A stretch of DNA of 64,000 nucleotides from Bacillota bacterium (lineage in GTDB: Bacteria; Bacillota; Sulfobacillia; JAJZYS01; JAJYTV01), in the NCBI GenBank assembly GCA_021793645.1, contig JAJYSJ010000004.1:62001-126000 (forward strand), in the 5' to 3' direction. This document shows positions 10,131-19,671 of this stretch, piece by piece. Position numbers and translations under genes: made by a program. A model generated the notes under the pieces. It was not told the DNA's origin. It ran no database searches and worked only from the letters and a program-made list of their open reading frames with translations. The first letter of the stretch is position 1, and the number at the start of each line of letters is the position of its first letter.

Positions 10131-11620
10131 TGGCGCACGCGCCGCGCCGCATTGAGCGCCTCTCGCCATCTGCTGCGCAAGGCGCTGCGGTCGGTGTCCT
10201 TCCACTGCGGTGTGAAGCGGCGTTCGCTCACCGGGAGTTGCAAGAGATCGTCGGTGCTCCGAAAGAGGCCTGCGCCAAGCCCAGCAGCCAGGGCTGCTCC
10301 CCGCGCGGTCGTTTCGACATCCTGCGGGCGCAGGACGGTGAGGCCGCTTAGGTCCGCCTGGAGCTGAGCCAGTAGATCGGAGTGCGCGACACCCCCGTCG
10401 ATGCGCAGTTCTCCAAGGCTCCCGAGGTCTTCGGCCATGGCCTGCAGGACGTCGTCCGTGCGATAGGCGATCGCGTCGAAGGCAGCACGTGTGAGATGCG
10501 CTTTGGTCGTGCCTCGTGAGAGGCCGAGGATGGCGCCGCGCGCACCGGCATCCCAGTGCGGCGCGCCGAGGCCGCTGTGGGCCGGGACGAGCAGTACACC
10601 ACCCGCATCCGGGACGCTGCGGGCAAGCTGCTCCGCCTCCTCGGCCCCCGACACGAGTCCAAGTTCCGCCTGCAGCCACTCGAGGATGCCGCCGGCGAGG
10701 AAGACGCTGCCCTCAAGGGCGTAGCGGAGCCCATCTCCGAGGTCCCAGGCGACAGTCGTCAAGAGCCCGTTCCCTGAGCGCACCGGAGTCTTTCCTGTCT
10801 GGGCGAGAAGAAACGCCCCGGTTCCGTACGTGTTCTTGACGTCCCCTGGATGAAAGCAGCGCTGTCCGAAGAGGGCGGCCTGCTGGTCGCCCAGTACGCC
10901 GGTGATGGGAATGGCCGCACCAAGGAGGGTAGGGTCCGACGTGCCGAACTCTCCTACGGAGGGCCTGATCTCCGGCAGCAGGGCCAGTGGGATGCCGAAG
11001 AGATCAGCGAGGTCCTCCGCGAATTGGCCCTTCTTGAGGTCCATCAGGAGGGTGCGCGACGCGTTGGAAGCATCCGTCGCGTGCACCTTTCGGCCCGTCA
11101 GGCGGTAGAGGAGCCAGCTGTCGACGGTACCGAAGCGAAGGTCACCTGCTTCGGCATCCTTGCGGAGGTCTGCGTCATTCTGCAGGAGCCAGGCGAGCTT
11201 CGTCGCGGAAAAGTAGGGGTCCAGCACGAGCCCTGTGCGCTCGCGCAGCAAGTCCTCGACCCCTTTGCTGCGCAGGTTGTCGCAGATCTCCTTGCTGCGC
11301 CGGCATTGCCAGACGATTGCCGGCGTGCGCGGCGCCCCCGTGCGCACATCCCACACGATCGTCGTCTCCCGCTGGTTCGCGATGCCGATCGCCGCGACGT
11401 CCGATGCCGGGACGCCTGCCGTTGACAGCACCGCACGGGCAGACTGGAGCTGGGTTTGCCAGATCTCTTCCGCGTCCTGTTCGACGAAGCCGGGATGGGG
11501 GTACAGGCTGACCAAGGGATGGGAAGCCTGCGCGAGGGGCGTCGCGTGCAGGTCGTAGAGGACAGCCCGCGATGCGTGAGTCCCCTGGTCGAGGGCCAGA
11601 AGGTATGGCAAGCGTCGCAT
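10127..11620 (-). CDS. glpK: Glycerol kinase
   Basis: FGGY family: LALDQGTHASRAV, NQRETTIVWD, GVLGDQQAALFGQ. Confidence 0.93.
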   Translation of the reverse strand: MRRLPYLLALDQGTHASRAVLYDLHATPLAQASHPLVSLYPHPGFVEQDAEEIWQTQLQSARAVLSTAGVPASDVAAIGIANQRETTIVWDVRTGAPRTPAIVWQCRRSKEICDNLRSKGVEDLLRERTGLVLDPYFSATKLAWLLQNDADLRKDAEAGDLRFGTVDSWLLYRLTGRKVHATDASNASRTLLMDLKKGQFAEDLADLFGIPLALLPEIRPSVGEFGTSDPTLLGAAIPITGVLGDQQAALFGQRCFHPGDVKNTYGTGAFLLAQTGKTPVRSGNGLLTTVAWDLGDGLRYALEGSVFLAGGILEWLQAELGLVSGAEEAEQLARSVPDAGGVLLVPAHSGLGAPHWDAGARGAILGLSRGTTKAHLTRAAFDAIAYRTDDVLQAMAEDLGSLGELRIDGGVAHSDLLAQLQADLSGLTVLRPQDVETTARGAALAAGLGAGLFRSTDDLLQLPVSERRFTPQWKDTDRSALRSRWREALNAARRVRQ

Positions 11621-11763
11621 CTCCTTGCGCGGTCGGGAGCGTCAGGTTCGGGTATTCGCGGCGTCACGGTCGGCTCCTGGCAGACGCGGTGGATGTGCCT
11701 GAATGGAGAGCCGTTCGCGCGGCATGCTCTAGAAACCCGAAGATCCAGCAAGACAAGAGGAGG

Positions 11764-12717
11764 ATGCGCATGCGCGCGATGGTCATCGACCGCTTCGGCG
11801 GGCCGGAAGTGTTCCAGGAGCGCGAGGTGCCGCGGCCTGCGGCGGGACCGGGCGAGGTGCTCGTGCGGGTCGCGGCGACATCCGTCAACCCGGTTGATGC
11901 CAAGATTCGGGCGGCGGGTGCTTGGGCTGGTATCACGCCGCCTGCCGTGCTCGGCTATGACGTATCGGGAACCGTGGAGGAAGCGGGTCCGGGCGTCGCT
12001 TCGCTCCGGATTGGCGAGGAAGTCTACTTCACGCCCGAGATCCACGGCAATCAGCACGGCAGCTTCGCGGAATTCATCGTCGCTCCCGCGTCGATCGTGG
12101 CGCCAAAACCCGAAGGCCTCGATCATATCGCCGCCGCTGCCATCCCTTTGGCCGGCGGGACGGCGTGGGAGGGCATCGTGCGCAGGCTCCAGGTACGGCC
12201 AGGTGAAACGGTGCTCGTCCTCGGTGGAGCGGGGGGCGTGGGATCCTTCGCCGTGCAGTTCGCAAAGGCGGCCGGTGCGCGGGTGCTGGCGACTGCCAGC
12301 GAAGCGAACCGCGAGACCCTGACGGCGCTCGGAGCAGATGTGGTGATCGACTACCGCACGCAGGACGTAGTCGAGGCGTCACTCGCAGCGACCGCTGGGA
12401 TAGGAGTACACGCGCTGATGGACACCGTCGGCGCACAAGCGCTCTACCCGGCGCTCGGAGCGGTCCGGGCGTTTGGCCGCATTGCCACCATCCTGGGTGG
12501 TAATGGCGACATCGCATCGGTCGTGTTCAAGAACCAGGCGCTCCACGGCATCTTCCTGCCCAGGGAACGAGCGCGGCTCGAGGAGATGGCGCCGCTCTTC
12601 TCTCGCGGCGTCGTCCGGCCGCTGATCGACGAGGTCTTGCCGCTCCGGGAGGTGGCACGGGCGCACCGGCGCTTGGATACCGGGCATGGGCGGGGCAAGA
12701 TCGTGCTGCAGGTGTAG
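11764..12717 (+). CDS. Zinc-binding-type / quinone oxidoreductase (MDR superfamily)
   Basis: MRMRAMVIDRFGGPEVFQEREVPRP, VLGGAGGVGSFAVQFAKAAGARV; SD AGAGGAGG. Confidence 0.88.
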   Translation: MRMRAMVIDRFGGPEVFQEREVPRPAAGPGEVLVRVAATSVNPVDAKIRAAGAWAGITPPAVLGYDVSGTVEEAGPGVASLRIGEEVYFTPEIHGNQHGSFAEFIVAPASIVAPKPEGLDHIAAAAIPLAGGTAWEGIVRRLQVRPGETVLVLGGAGGVGSFAVQFAKAAGARVLATASEANRETLTALGADVVIDYRTQDVVEASLAATAGIGVHALMDTVGAQALYPALGAVRAFGRIATILGGNGDIASVVFKNQALHGIFLPRERARLEEMAPLFSRGVVRPLIDEVLPLREVARAHRRLDTGHGRGKIVLQV

Positions 12718-12745
12718 GCGGAAGAAGCCTATCCAGCAAAGAAAC

Positions 12746-12775
12746 GGCACGGGACCCCCAAGGGGATCCCGTGCC
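12746..12775. terminator. Terminator between converging oxidoreductase and RRM genes
   Basis: GGCACGGGA...TCCCGTGCC stem. Confidence 0.6.
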
Positions 12776-12789
12776 TTGCGCTGATCGGT

Positions 12790-13059
12790 TTAGTAGCGGC
12801 GCGGCGCGCGCTCTTCACGCGGCCGGGCCTCATTCACCGTGAGCTGGCGACCCTGCCAGTCCGAGCCGTTCAAGGCGTCAATGACGGCCTGGGCCTGCTC
12901 CTCGGGAACCTCGACGAAACCGAAACCGCGCGAACGACCGGTCTCGCGATCCGTCGCGATCCGAGCGGCAATCACCTCAGCGTACTGGGCGACCGCCTGT
13001 TGGAGGTCCTCGTTGGTAACGCTCCACGGAAGGTTACCGAAATAAATGGTTTTCTGCAC
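12790..13059 (-). CDS. RRM-domain RNA-binding protein (paralog 1)
   Basis: TIYFGNLPWSV (RNP2) and GRSRGFGFVEV (RNP1); GTG start at 13059 after AAGGGAG. Confidence 0.9.
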   Translation of the reverse strand: MQKTIYFGNLPWSVTNEDLQQAVAQYAEVIAARIATDRETGRSRGFGFVEVPEEQAQAVIDALNGSDWQGRQLTVNEARPREERAPRRY

Positions 13060-13150
13060 TCCGATGCACTCCCTTCGAACCCGTATTCGCCCGGAAGTGC
13101 ACGGAGACAAGGCACGAGGCCTGGATCCATACGGACTCCTAGCGACATCA
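13060..13150 (-). promoter_or_regulatory. Conserved 5' leader of RRM paralog 1 with SD-sequestering hairpin
   Basis: TGCACTTCC (13093..13101) pairs with GGGAGTGCA (13065..13073); block shared with 57119..57225. Confidence 0.7.
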
Positions 13151-13152
13151 TG

Positions 13153-13181
13153 ACTCTACCCCGTCACAGCGCACATTGCAA
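13153..13181 (-). promoter_or_regulatory. Promoter of RRM paralog 1
   Basis: TTGCAA - 17 nt - TAGAGT on minus strand. Confidence 0.6.
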
Positions 13182-13233
13182 GTTGCTTCCTATGCTGGGC
13201 AGGTGCAAGCCTGTTGGACCGAAACGAAGCCGC

Positions 13234-13917
13234 ATGCTACACTTTCGCAAGCAAGTAGTTGCTGTCATTTGTCAGGGGGTCGTTGGCGCGGACAGGGCGA
13301 GCGAAACGCGCGGCCGGATCCTTGAGGCGGCCTTCGAACTCTTCGCAGAGAAGGGTTTCACAGGTGCCACGACGCGAGAGATCGCGGACCGCGCCGATGT
13401 GAACGAGGTGACGATCTTCCGGCACTTCCGTAGCAAGGAAGCCCTCTTTCAGGAGGGCATCGAGTTATACTCGCCGGTAGCCATACTGACGGCGGAACTG
13501 CAGGAGCGGCTGACGGGCGACGATGTGCGATCGAACCTCGCGCATCTCGCGAGTCAGTACCTCAAGGCGGCATTGCCACGTGCCAAGGTGATTCACCTCG
13601 GCATGACGGACGCCGCCCGCAACCCTGAACTGCGACGGATCGTCGGACAGATCCCGCAGCGCCTCGAACAGCATTTGACCGACTACCTCTTCGGCCTTGA
13701 GGGGCAAGGCCGAATCCGGCAGCGGGACTTCGCGCTCGTGGCGCACCTCTTCTACGGCATGCTGTTCCAGCATGTGCTGTCATCGTGCGGCGTCCCGGAC
13801 TGCGTACGGCGTTCTGACATCGTGGACGGCGACCTCGCCGAGACGCTCGCTGATCTGTTTTCCGAATACCTACGGCCGGAGCCGGCGGCTTCAGTACCCG
13901 AAGGAGGAACCCATTGA
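13234..13917 (+). CDS. TetR/AcrR family transcriptional regulator (start uncertain)
   Basis: ILEAAFELFAEKGFTGATTREIADRADVNEVTIFRHFRSKEALF HTH signature; adjacent to efflux gene. Confidence 0.85.
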   Translation: MLHFRKQVVAVICQGVVGADRASETRGRILEAAFELFAEKGFTGATTREIADRADVNEVTIFRHFRSKEALFQEGIELYSPVAILTAELQERLTGDDVRSNLAHLASQYLKAALPRAKVIHLGMTDAARNPELRRIVGQIPQRLEQHLTDYLFGLEGQGRIRQRDFALVAHLFYGMLFQHVLSSCGVPDCVRRSDIVDGDLAETLADLFSEYLRPEPAASVPEGGTH

Positions 13918-15896
13918 GCCAGGACGTCTTCAAGCCGATCACCAGCGAGCAGCGCCTCAGCCTGATCGGCGTTTTTCTCGCGATCTTCCTCGCGGCGCTG
14001 GACCAGACGATTGTAGCGACAGCGCTGCCGAACATCGTCGTCGAACTGCACGGAACGAACCTCTACGCCTGGGTCGCCACGTCGTACCTGCTCGCATCCA
14101 CGGTCGCGCTGCCGATCTTCGGGCGGCTGGCGGAGATCATGGCGCGCAAGTGGGTGCTGCTCGTCGCCGTCGCCATCTTCCTCGTCGGTTCAGCCCTCTC
14201 TGGCGCATCCACGTCCATGATCGCCCTGATCTCCTTCCGCGCGCTGCAGGGCATCGGTTCCGGCGGCATCTTCGCCGTGGGCGTCACTGTGCTGGGCCTG
14301 ATGTTCCCGCCCCGCCAGCGCGGCAGGATCCAGGGGCTCTTCGGTGCGGTGTTCGGCATCGCCAACGTGCTAGGGCCGTGGCTCGGCGGCCTGTTGACGG
14401 ACCATCTTTCGTGGCACTGGATTTTCTACGTGAATATGCCGTTCGGCCTGGTCGCGCTCTACTTCATCGCGGTGCACATGCCGCGTCTGCAGCCTGAGAC
14501 CCGTCACCGCTTCGACTACTTCGGCGCGCTCGCGATTGCCGTGATGACGGTGCCGCTGCTGCTCGCGCTGTCCTGGGGCGGCAGCGCGTACGCCTGGACC
14601 TCGCCAACCATCATCGGGCTGTTCGCGTTGGCAGTGGGCGGCGTCGTCGCCTTTATCGTGGCGGAACAGCGCAACCCGGAGCCGCTCTTCGTGCTGAACC
14701 TCTTCCAGGGCGCGACGTTCCGCTGGGCGATGGTCGGGTCGTTCTTCTTCGGTGCTGCCTTTCTCGGGGCGCTCCTGTTCCTGCCGTTCTACCTCGTGCA
14801 GGTACAGGGCATCTCGGCGACCGACTCCGGTCTCTCGCTCACTCCCTTGACCTTGGGGGTCGTCGTCGGCAGCTTCGTCACCGGCCAGCTCGCATCGCGC
14901 CTCGGCCGCTACAAGGGGCTCCTCATCGTCGGCCTCATCTGGCTGACGGCGTCCCTTTACGTCTTCCACCTCCTGCTGACACTACACACGCCGCTATGGC
15001 AGATCTGGCTCGTCATGGTGCTGATCGGCCTCGGCATGGGGCCTGGCATGCCGACCTACACGCTTGCGGTGCAGAACGCCGTACCCGTCAACCGCTTGGG
15101 TCAGGCGTCCAGCGGGGCGCAGTTCTTCCGCCAGATCGGCTCGGCGCTCGGCGCCGCGCTGATGGGTGCGGTGCTCGTCTCCACGATGCAGGTCGATGTG
15201 CCGAAGTACCTGCCAGCCAGCATGCATGCCGCGAAGAGCCAGTTCGCGACGTCGCAGGCGAGCGGTGCAGGCGCATCGTCGATCGGCAGCACGGTGCACA
15301 CGACGTTCGCCAAGACGGAGCGGCAGATCAATGCGGCGCTGTCCGGCAATGCCAAGGCCTACGGCGCCGTGCAACAGAACAAGGACATTCCTGCCTCCTA
15401 CAAGGCGAAGATTCCAAAGGGCGGCGTGCCGGCCGAGGTGCGCAAGGGCTTCAGCGAGACCCAGGCGCTGATCGCCCAGGCGATGCAGGGCAGCGCGGCC
15501 GCGCAGGCGGCGGTCCAGGCGAACTCCGAAGTGCCAGCCCAGGTCAAGGCGCTCGTCGCCCATCCGCCTCAGAATCCGGCGGTGCGCGCATCCGTGCTGC
15601 AGCAGATCGATCAGGGGCTCAAGGCCGCGGAGCCCAAGGCGATTGCCAAGGCGCTCTTTCAGGCCCAGAGCGCAGTCCGCACGCAGATGCGGACGCTCGA
15701 ACGGCAGATTACGCATGACCTCGTGCGCGGATTCAATGAGGGCATCACCCAAGCGGTGCGTACGATCTTCCTCTACGCCGCGATTCTCGCGCTGCTGGCG
15801 CTTATGTTCGCGTTCCTTCTGCCGAATGAGGAACTGAGCCATCAGCACCAGCCGTCAGACCACGAGCCCGCTGCGCAGCCGACGACAGGGGACTGA
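13914..15896 (+). CDS. DHA2-family (EmrB/QacA-type, 14-TM) MFS drug transporter with long late loop
   Basis: FLAALDQTIVATALPNIVVELHG motif; TTG start overlapping the tetR-like gene; ~180-aa Ala/Gln-rich segment before the last TM. Confidence 0.88.
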   Translation: MSQDVFKPITSEQRLSLIGVFLAIFLAALDQTIVATALPNIVVELHGTNLYAWVATSYLLASTVALPIFGRLAEIMARKWVLLVAVAIFLVGSALSGASTSMIALISFRALQGIGSGGIFAVGVTVLGLMFPPRQRGRIQGLFGAVFGIANVLGPWLGGLLTDHLSWHWIFYVNMPFGLVALYFIAVHMPRLQPETRHRFDYFGALAIAVMTVPLLLALSWGGSAYAWTSPTIIGLFALAVGGVVAFIVAEQRNPEPLFVLNLFQGATFRWAMVGSFFFGAAFLGALLFLPFYLVQVQGISATDSGLSLTPLTLGVVVGSFVTGQLASRLGRYKGLLIVGLIWLTASLYVFHLLLTLHTPLWQIWLVMVLIGLGMGPGMPTYTLAVQNAVPVNRLGQASSGAQFFRQIGSALGAALMGAVLVSTMQVDVPKYLPASMHAAKSQFATSQASGAGASSIGSTVHTTFAKTERQINAALSGNAKAYGAVQQNKDIPASYKAKIPKGGVPAEVRKGFSETQALIAQAMQGSAAAQAAVQANSEVPAQVKALVAHPPQNPAVRASVLQQIDQGLKAAEPKAIAKALFQAQSAVRTQMRTLERQITHDLVRGFNEGITQAVRTIFLYAAILALLALMFAFLLPNEELSHQHQPSDHEPAAQPTTGD

Positions 15897-15989
15897 CTGG
15901 GACGCGCAGGCGCCCGGCCGCCTTTCGGTGGCCAGGGCGCTTGTGGTACGTTCCCCGTAGCGCACTAGACCACGAATCTGGGAGGCACC

Positions 15990-17867
15990 ATGCTGCTCGA
16001 ACTGACGAACGTGGCGGCGGAGGTTTCGGGCCGCACGCTCTTCTCCGACATTTCCGGCCGGCTGCGCGCAGGTGAGCGCATCGGTCTCACCGGACCGAAC
16101 GGCGTCGGCAAGACGACGCTGCTTCGCATGTTGTCCGGCGGGCTGCTCCCCGCAGAGGGGCATATCCGCGTGGCGGACGGCGCGCGGCTTGGCTACCTGC
16201 GCCAAGACCTTGAACTGGGAGACCGCGGCACGCTCTGGGAGTACGCCCTTGCCGCGGGCGGCGATGAGGTCCGCGAACTCGAGCGGCGGCTGCGCCGCCT
16301 CGAGGTAGAGATGGCGGAGGATCCCCAGAAGATGGACGCGTACGGCCGAGCCCTCACCGCCTATGAGCAGAAGGGCGGCTACGCCTGGGAGGCACGGGTG
16401 CGTCAACACCTGCGGGGCGTCGGCTTCACGCCAGAGCAGGAGACGCTCCCCTTGTCCGGTCTGTCGGGCGGGCAGAAGGTGCGGCTTGCCCTGGCGCGTC
16501 TCCTGCTCGAGGCGCCGGAGATCCTGCTGCTCGATGAACCGACCAATCACTTGGATCTGCCGTCGCTCAGCTGGCTAGAGGACTCGCTCCTTGGACTCAA
16601 GGGCGGCATCCTCTTCGTCTCCCACGACAGGGCGTTCCTTCGCCGCATCGCGACACAGGTCTGGGACTTCAGCCCCTTGGGCTTCCAGGTCTATCCCGGA
16701 GGCTTCGAGGCCTACCGCCAGCACCTCAAGGCGTCGATGGAACGACACGAGGCGGAGGCGGACCGCGTGCAGCGGGAGCGTGAGAAGCTCGAGGACTATG
16801 TGCGCAAGTACAAGGCGGGCAATCGTTCGACACAGGCCCACGACCGGGAGCGCAAACTTGCACGCCTGCAGACGGTCCAGGGGCCCCGCAGGGAGCACCG
16901 CCTGCACCTCGAACTGCGCGCAACGCCAGCAGGGGAGCGGCAGATGTTCTTGCAGGTCCTGGGCCTCACGAAGGCGTACGGCGAGCGGACGCTCTGGCGG
17001 AACCTGCACTTCGTCCTGCCAGAAGGCGGGCGACTCGGCATCGTCGGTCGCAATGGGAGCGGCAAGACGACGCTCCTTGGCGCGCTCGCGGGAGAGAGTT
17101 CGCCGGATGCAGGCGAGGTGGTCTGGGCGATCGGCGCACGCCTCGGCTACCTGCGACAGGAGGTGCAGATCGCCGGCGAAACCCCGCTGGATGCGCTGCT
17201 GCGACTGCGCGGACAGACGATCTTCACGGCGAGGCGCCTCTTGGCGCGCCATCTCTTTACCGAAGAGCAGATCGACACGCCGGTCTCTGCGCTATCGGGT
17301 GGGGAGCGCAGCCGTCTGGCGCTCGCGGTGCTGGTCGCGCAAGGGGCGAACGTGCTGCTGCTGGACGAGCCGACGAACCATCTGGACCTGCCGGCGCAGG
17401 AGGAACTTGAGGCTGCCCTCGCAGCCTTCCGGGGGACTGTCCTCCTGGTGAGCCACGATCGCGCCCTCCTGCAGACAGCGGTGCAGCAGTGGCTCGTGCT
17501 GGGAGAAGGCGGAGAATGGTCGCTTGTGCGCGAGTGGCAGGACGTCATCGCCAAGACTGCGCTCGTCCAAGCGGGGTCGGCAACAGCCGCAGCGCAGCGC
17601 CCGCGCACCTCGGAGGCACCTCAGCGCGCGCGCCGAGCCCAGCGGGCGCAGCAGCGGCAGGCGCTCACCCGCGTGGAGCAGGCCATCGCAGACCTCGAGG
17701 CGGAGCGCACCAGACTCGAGCAGGCCCTGCAGGCAGGCTTCGATCCGACCGTCAGCGAACAGCAGGCCTCGCGCTATTCCACGGTGCTCGAGGAACTGGA
17801 ACACGAGTACACGCGCTGGGCGGAACTCTCGGAAAAGACAGAGGCGGAGACCGCCGACAATGAGTAG
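15990..17867 (+). CDS. ABC-F family ATPase (Uup/YdiF-like)
   Basis: Two Walker A sites (GPNGVGKTT, GRNGSGKTT), two LSGG signatures, LLDEPTNHLDLP twice. Confidence 0.93.
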   Translation: MLLELTNVAAEVSGRTLFSDISGRLRAGERIGLTGPNGVGKTTLLRMLSGGLLPAEGHIRVADGARLGYLRQDLELGDRGTLWEYALAAGGDEVRELERRLRRLEVEMAEDPQKMDAYGRALTAYEQKGGYAWEARVRQHLRGVGFTPEQETLPLSGLSGGQKVRLALARLLLEAPEILLLDEPTNHLDLPSLSWLEDSLLGLKGGILFVSHDRAFLRRIATQVWDFSPLGFQVYPGGFEAYRQHLKASMERHEAEADRVQREREKLEDYVRKYKAGNRSTQAHDRERKLARLQTVQGPRREHRLHLELRATPAGERQMFLQVLGLTKAYGERTLWRNLHFVLPEGGRLGIVGRNGSGKTTLLGALAGESSPDAGEVVWAIGARLGYLRQEVQIAGETPLDALLRLRGQTIFTARRLLARHLFTEEQIDTPVSALSGGERSRLALAVLVAQGANVLLLDEPTNHLDLPAQEELEAALAAFRGTVLLVSHDRALLQTAVQQWLVLGEGGEWSLVREWQDVIAKTALVQAGSATAAAQRPRTSEAPQRARRAQRAQQRQALTRVEQAIADLEAERTRLEQALQAGFDPTVSEQQASRYSTVLEELEHEYTRWAELSEKTEAETADNE

Positions 17868-17876
17868 CGATGGGCG

Positions 17877-18758
17877 TCAGCTCGGCGTCAGCAGATCACG
17901 GACGCCGCTTGGGCCGACGTCAAGCATGAGGTTATCAAGCAGCCGCGCGCGGCCGACGTAGGCCGCGACGGCCAGCATCGTGCGCCCTTGGACGCGGTCT
18001 TGCGGCACGAGAGAATCTGCCTGAACGACTGCTGCATAGTCCATGCGCACCGCAGAATCGCCAGTCAGCACGGCCTCCATCGCCTGCTGGACGGCGGCCC
18101 CCCTGCGTTCGCCGGCCTCCAGCAGCGCGCGCCCTGCGAAGAGCGCCCGCGAGAGCGCCAACGCAGACGCCCGAGCGGGTGGATCGAGGTAGACGTTGCG
18201 TGAACTCATCGCCAAACCGTCCGTCTCGCGGACGGTCGGTACGACGTGCACCTCCAGAGGCAGCTGGAGGTCGCGCACCATGCGCCGCACCACCGCAACC
18301 TGCTGGCCGTCCTTCTGTCCGAAGTACGCGATGTCCGGCTGCACGATCGAGAACAGTTTGAGCACCACCGTGGCGACGCCCTGGAAGTGGGTTGGTCTGC
18401 TCTTCCCCTCGAGAGTCTGGGAGAGGGACGGCACACTGACCCATGTCTCCATGGTCTCCGGGTACATTTCCTCTACACTCGGCGTGAAGACGGCGTCCAC
18501 GCCCGTCTGCGAGAGGATGCCGAGGTCTCGATCGAGGTCTCGCGGGTAGCTTTCCAGATCCTCGCTCGGAGCGAACTGCAAGGGATTGACAAAGATGCTC
18601 ACGACGACGAGGTCGCACTCTCGCCTCGCCGTCTCGCAGATGGCGATGTGCCCTGCGTGCAGGTAACCCATCGTCGGCACAAGGCCCAAAGACTTTCCTG
18701 CTTTGCGCGCGCTGCGCATAGCCTCGCGCAGACCTTGGATCGTGGTGTACTGCAGCAC
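17877..18758 (-). CDS. panC: Pantothenate synthetase
   Basis: LGLVPTMGYLHAGHIAI, SRPTHFQGVATVVLKLF, FGQKDGQQ; GTG start at 18758 after GGAGGC. Confidence 0.93.
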   Translation of the reverse strand: MLQYTTIQGLREAMRSARKAGKSLGLVPTMGYLHAGHIAICETARRECDLVVVSIFVNPLQFAPSEDLESYPRDLDRDLGILSQTGVDAVFTPSVEEMYPETMETWVSVPSLSQTLEGKSRPTHFQGVATVVLKLFSIVQPDIAYFGQKDGQQVAVVRRMVRDLQLPLEVHVVPTVRETDGLAMSSRNVYLDPPARASALALSRALFAGRALLEAGERRGAAVQQAMEAVLTGDSAVRMDYAAVVQADSLVPQDRVQGRTMLAVAAYVGRARLLDNLMLDVGPSGVRDLLTPS

Positions 18759-18759
18759 T

Positions 18760-19671
18760 TCAGCGGCTGCCTCCGTAGGGATTGATCTCGACGTCGTCAT
18801 CGCTCGCCTGCCCTTGGTGCCGCTTCTCGACGCGGCGCATCGCCGCGAGGACATCCGGTTCGCTCGGGCCAAGCGAAGTCGCATGGTCACTTGAGGGGAA
18901 CAAGGAAGCGCGCACGTCGCTTGCATAGGCCTCGGCTGCGTCGCGAATGGCCTGCCCGACCTCCGCGTAGCGGTGCGTATGCTTTAGCATGCCGCCCTCG
19001 TTGAGCCCGATCATGTCATGCAGCACAAGCACCTGCCCGTCACAGCCTGCGCCCGACCCGATGCCGATCGTCGGCACATGCAGCCTGCGCGAGATCTCAG
19101 CTGAGACCTCGGCTGGGACGAGTTCGAGTACCACGGCGAACGCTCCCGCCTGCTCGAGCGCGAAGGCGTCCTCCATCAGGCGGGCAGCTGCCTGCGCCGT
19201 CCGGCCCTGCACCCGGAAACCCAGGGCGTGGACGGACTGCGGGGTGAGCCCGATGTGGCCCATCACCGGGATGCCGGTCCGCACGAGCCGCTGCACGGTG
19301 AGGGCGACATCAACGCCGCCCTCCAGCTTCACAGCCTGCGCGCCGCCCTCTTGCAAGAGCCGTCCCGCGTTCCTCAGGGCCTGCTCCGCGCTCACCTGAA
19401 AGGTGAGAAAGGGCATATCCGCTACGACCAGAGCCTGCTGCACTGCCCGCTCGACCATCTTGGTGTGGTACACGATGTCCTCCAGGGTGACAGGCAGCGT
19501 GGTGCCCTGCCCCTGCACGACGTTGCCGAGGCTGTCGCCGATCAGGATGGCGTCGATTCCTGCGGCGTCCAGCAGACGCGCCGTCGGGTAGTCGTACGCC
19601 GTCAGCATGGCGATCTTCTCGCCGCGTTCCTTGCGTTCGAGGAATCCCCGGGCGGTCATGCGTTTGGCCAA
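18760..19671 (-). CDS. panB: 3-methyl-2-oxobutanoate hydroxymethyltransferase
   Basis: KIAMLTAYDYPTARLLDAAGID, IGDSLGNVVQG, GHIGLTPQS. Confidence 0.95.
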   Translation of the reverse strand: MAKRMTARGFLERKERGEKIAMLTAYDYPTARLLDAAGIDAILIGDSLGNVVQGQGTTLPVTLEDIVYHTKMVERAVQQALVVADMPFLTFQVSAEQALRNAGRLLQEGGAQAVKLEGGVDVALTVQRLVRTGIPVMGHIGLTPQSVHALGFRVQGRTAQAAARLMEDAFALEQAGAFAVVLELVPAEVSAEISRRLHVPTIGIGSGAGCDGQVLVLHDMIGLNEGGMLKHTHRYAEVGQAIRDAAEAYASDVRASLFPSSDHATSLGPSEPDVLAAMRRVEKRHQGQASDDDVEINPYGGSR

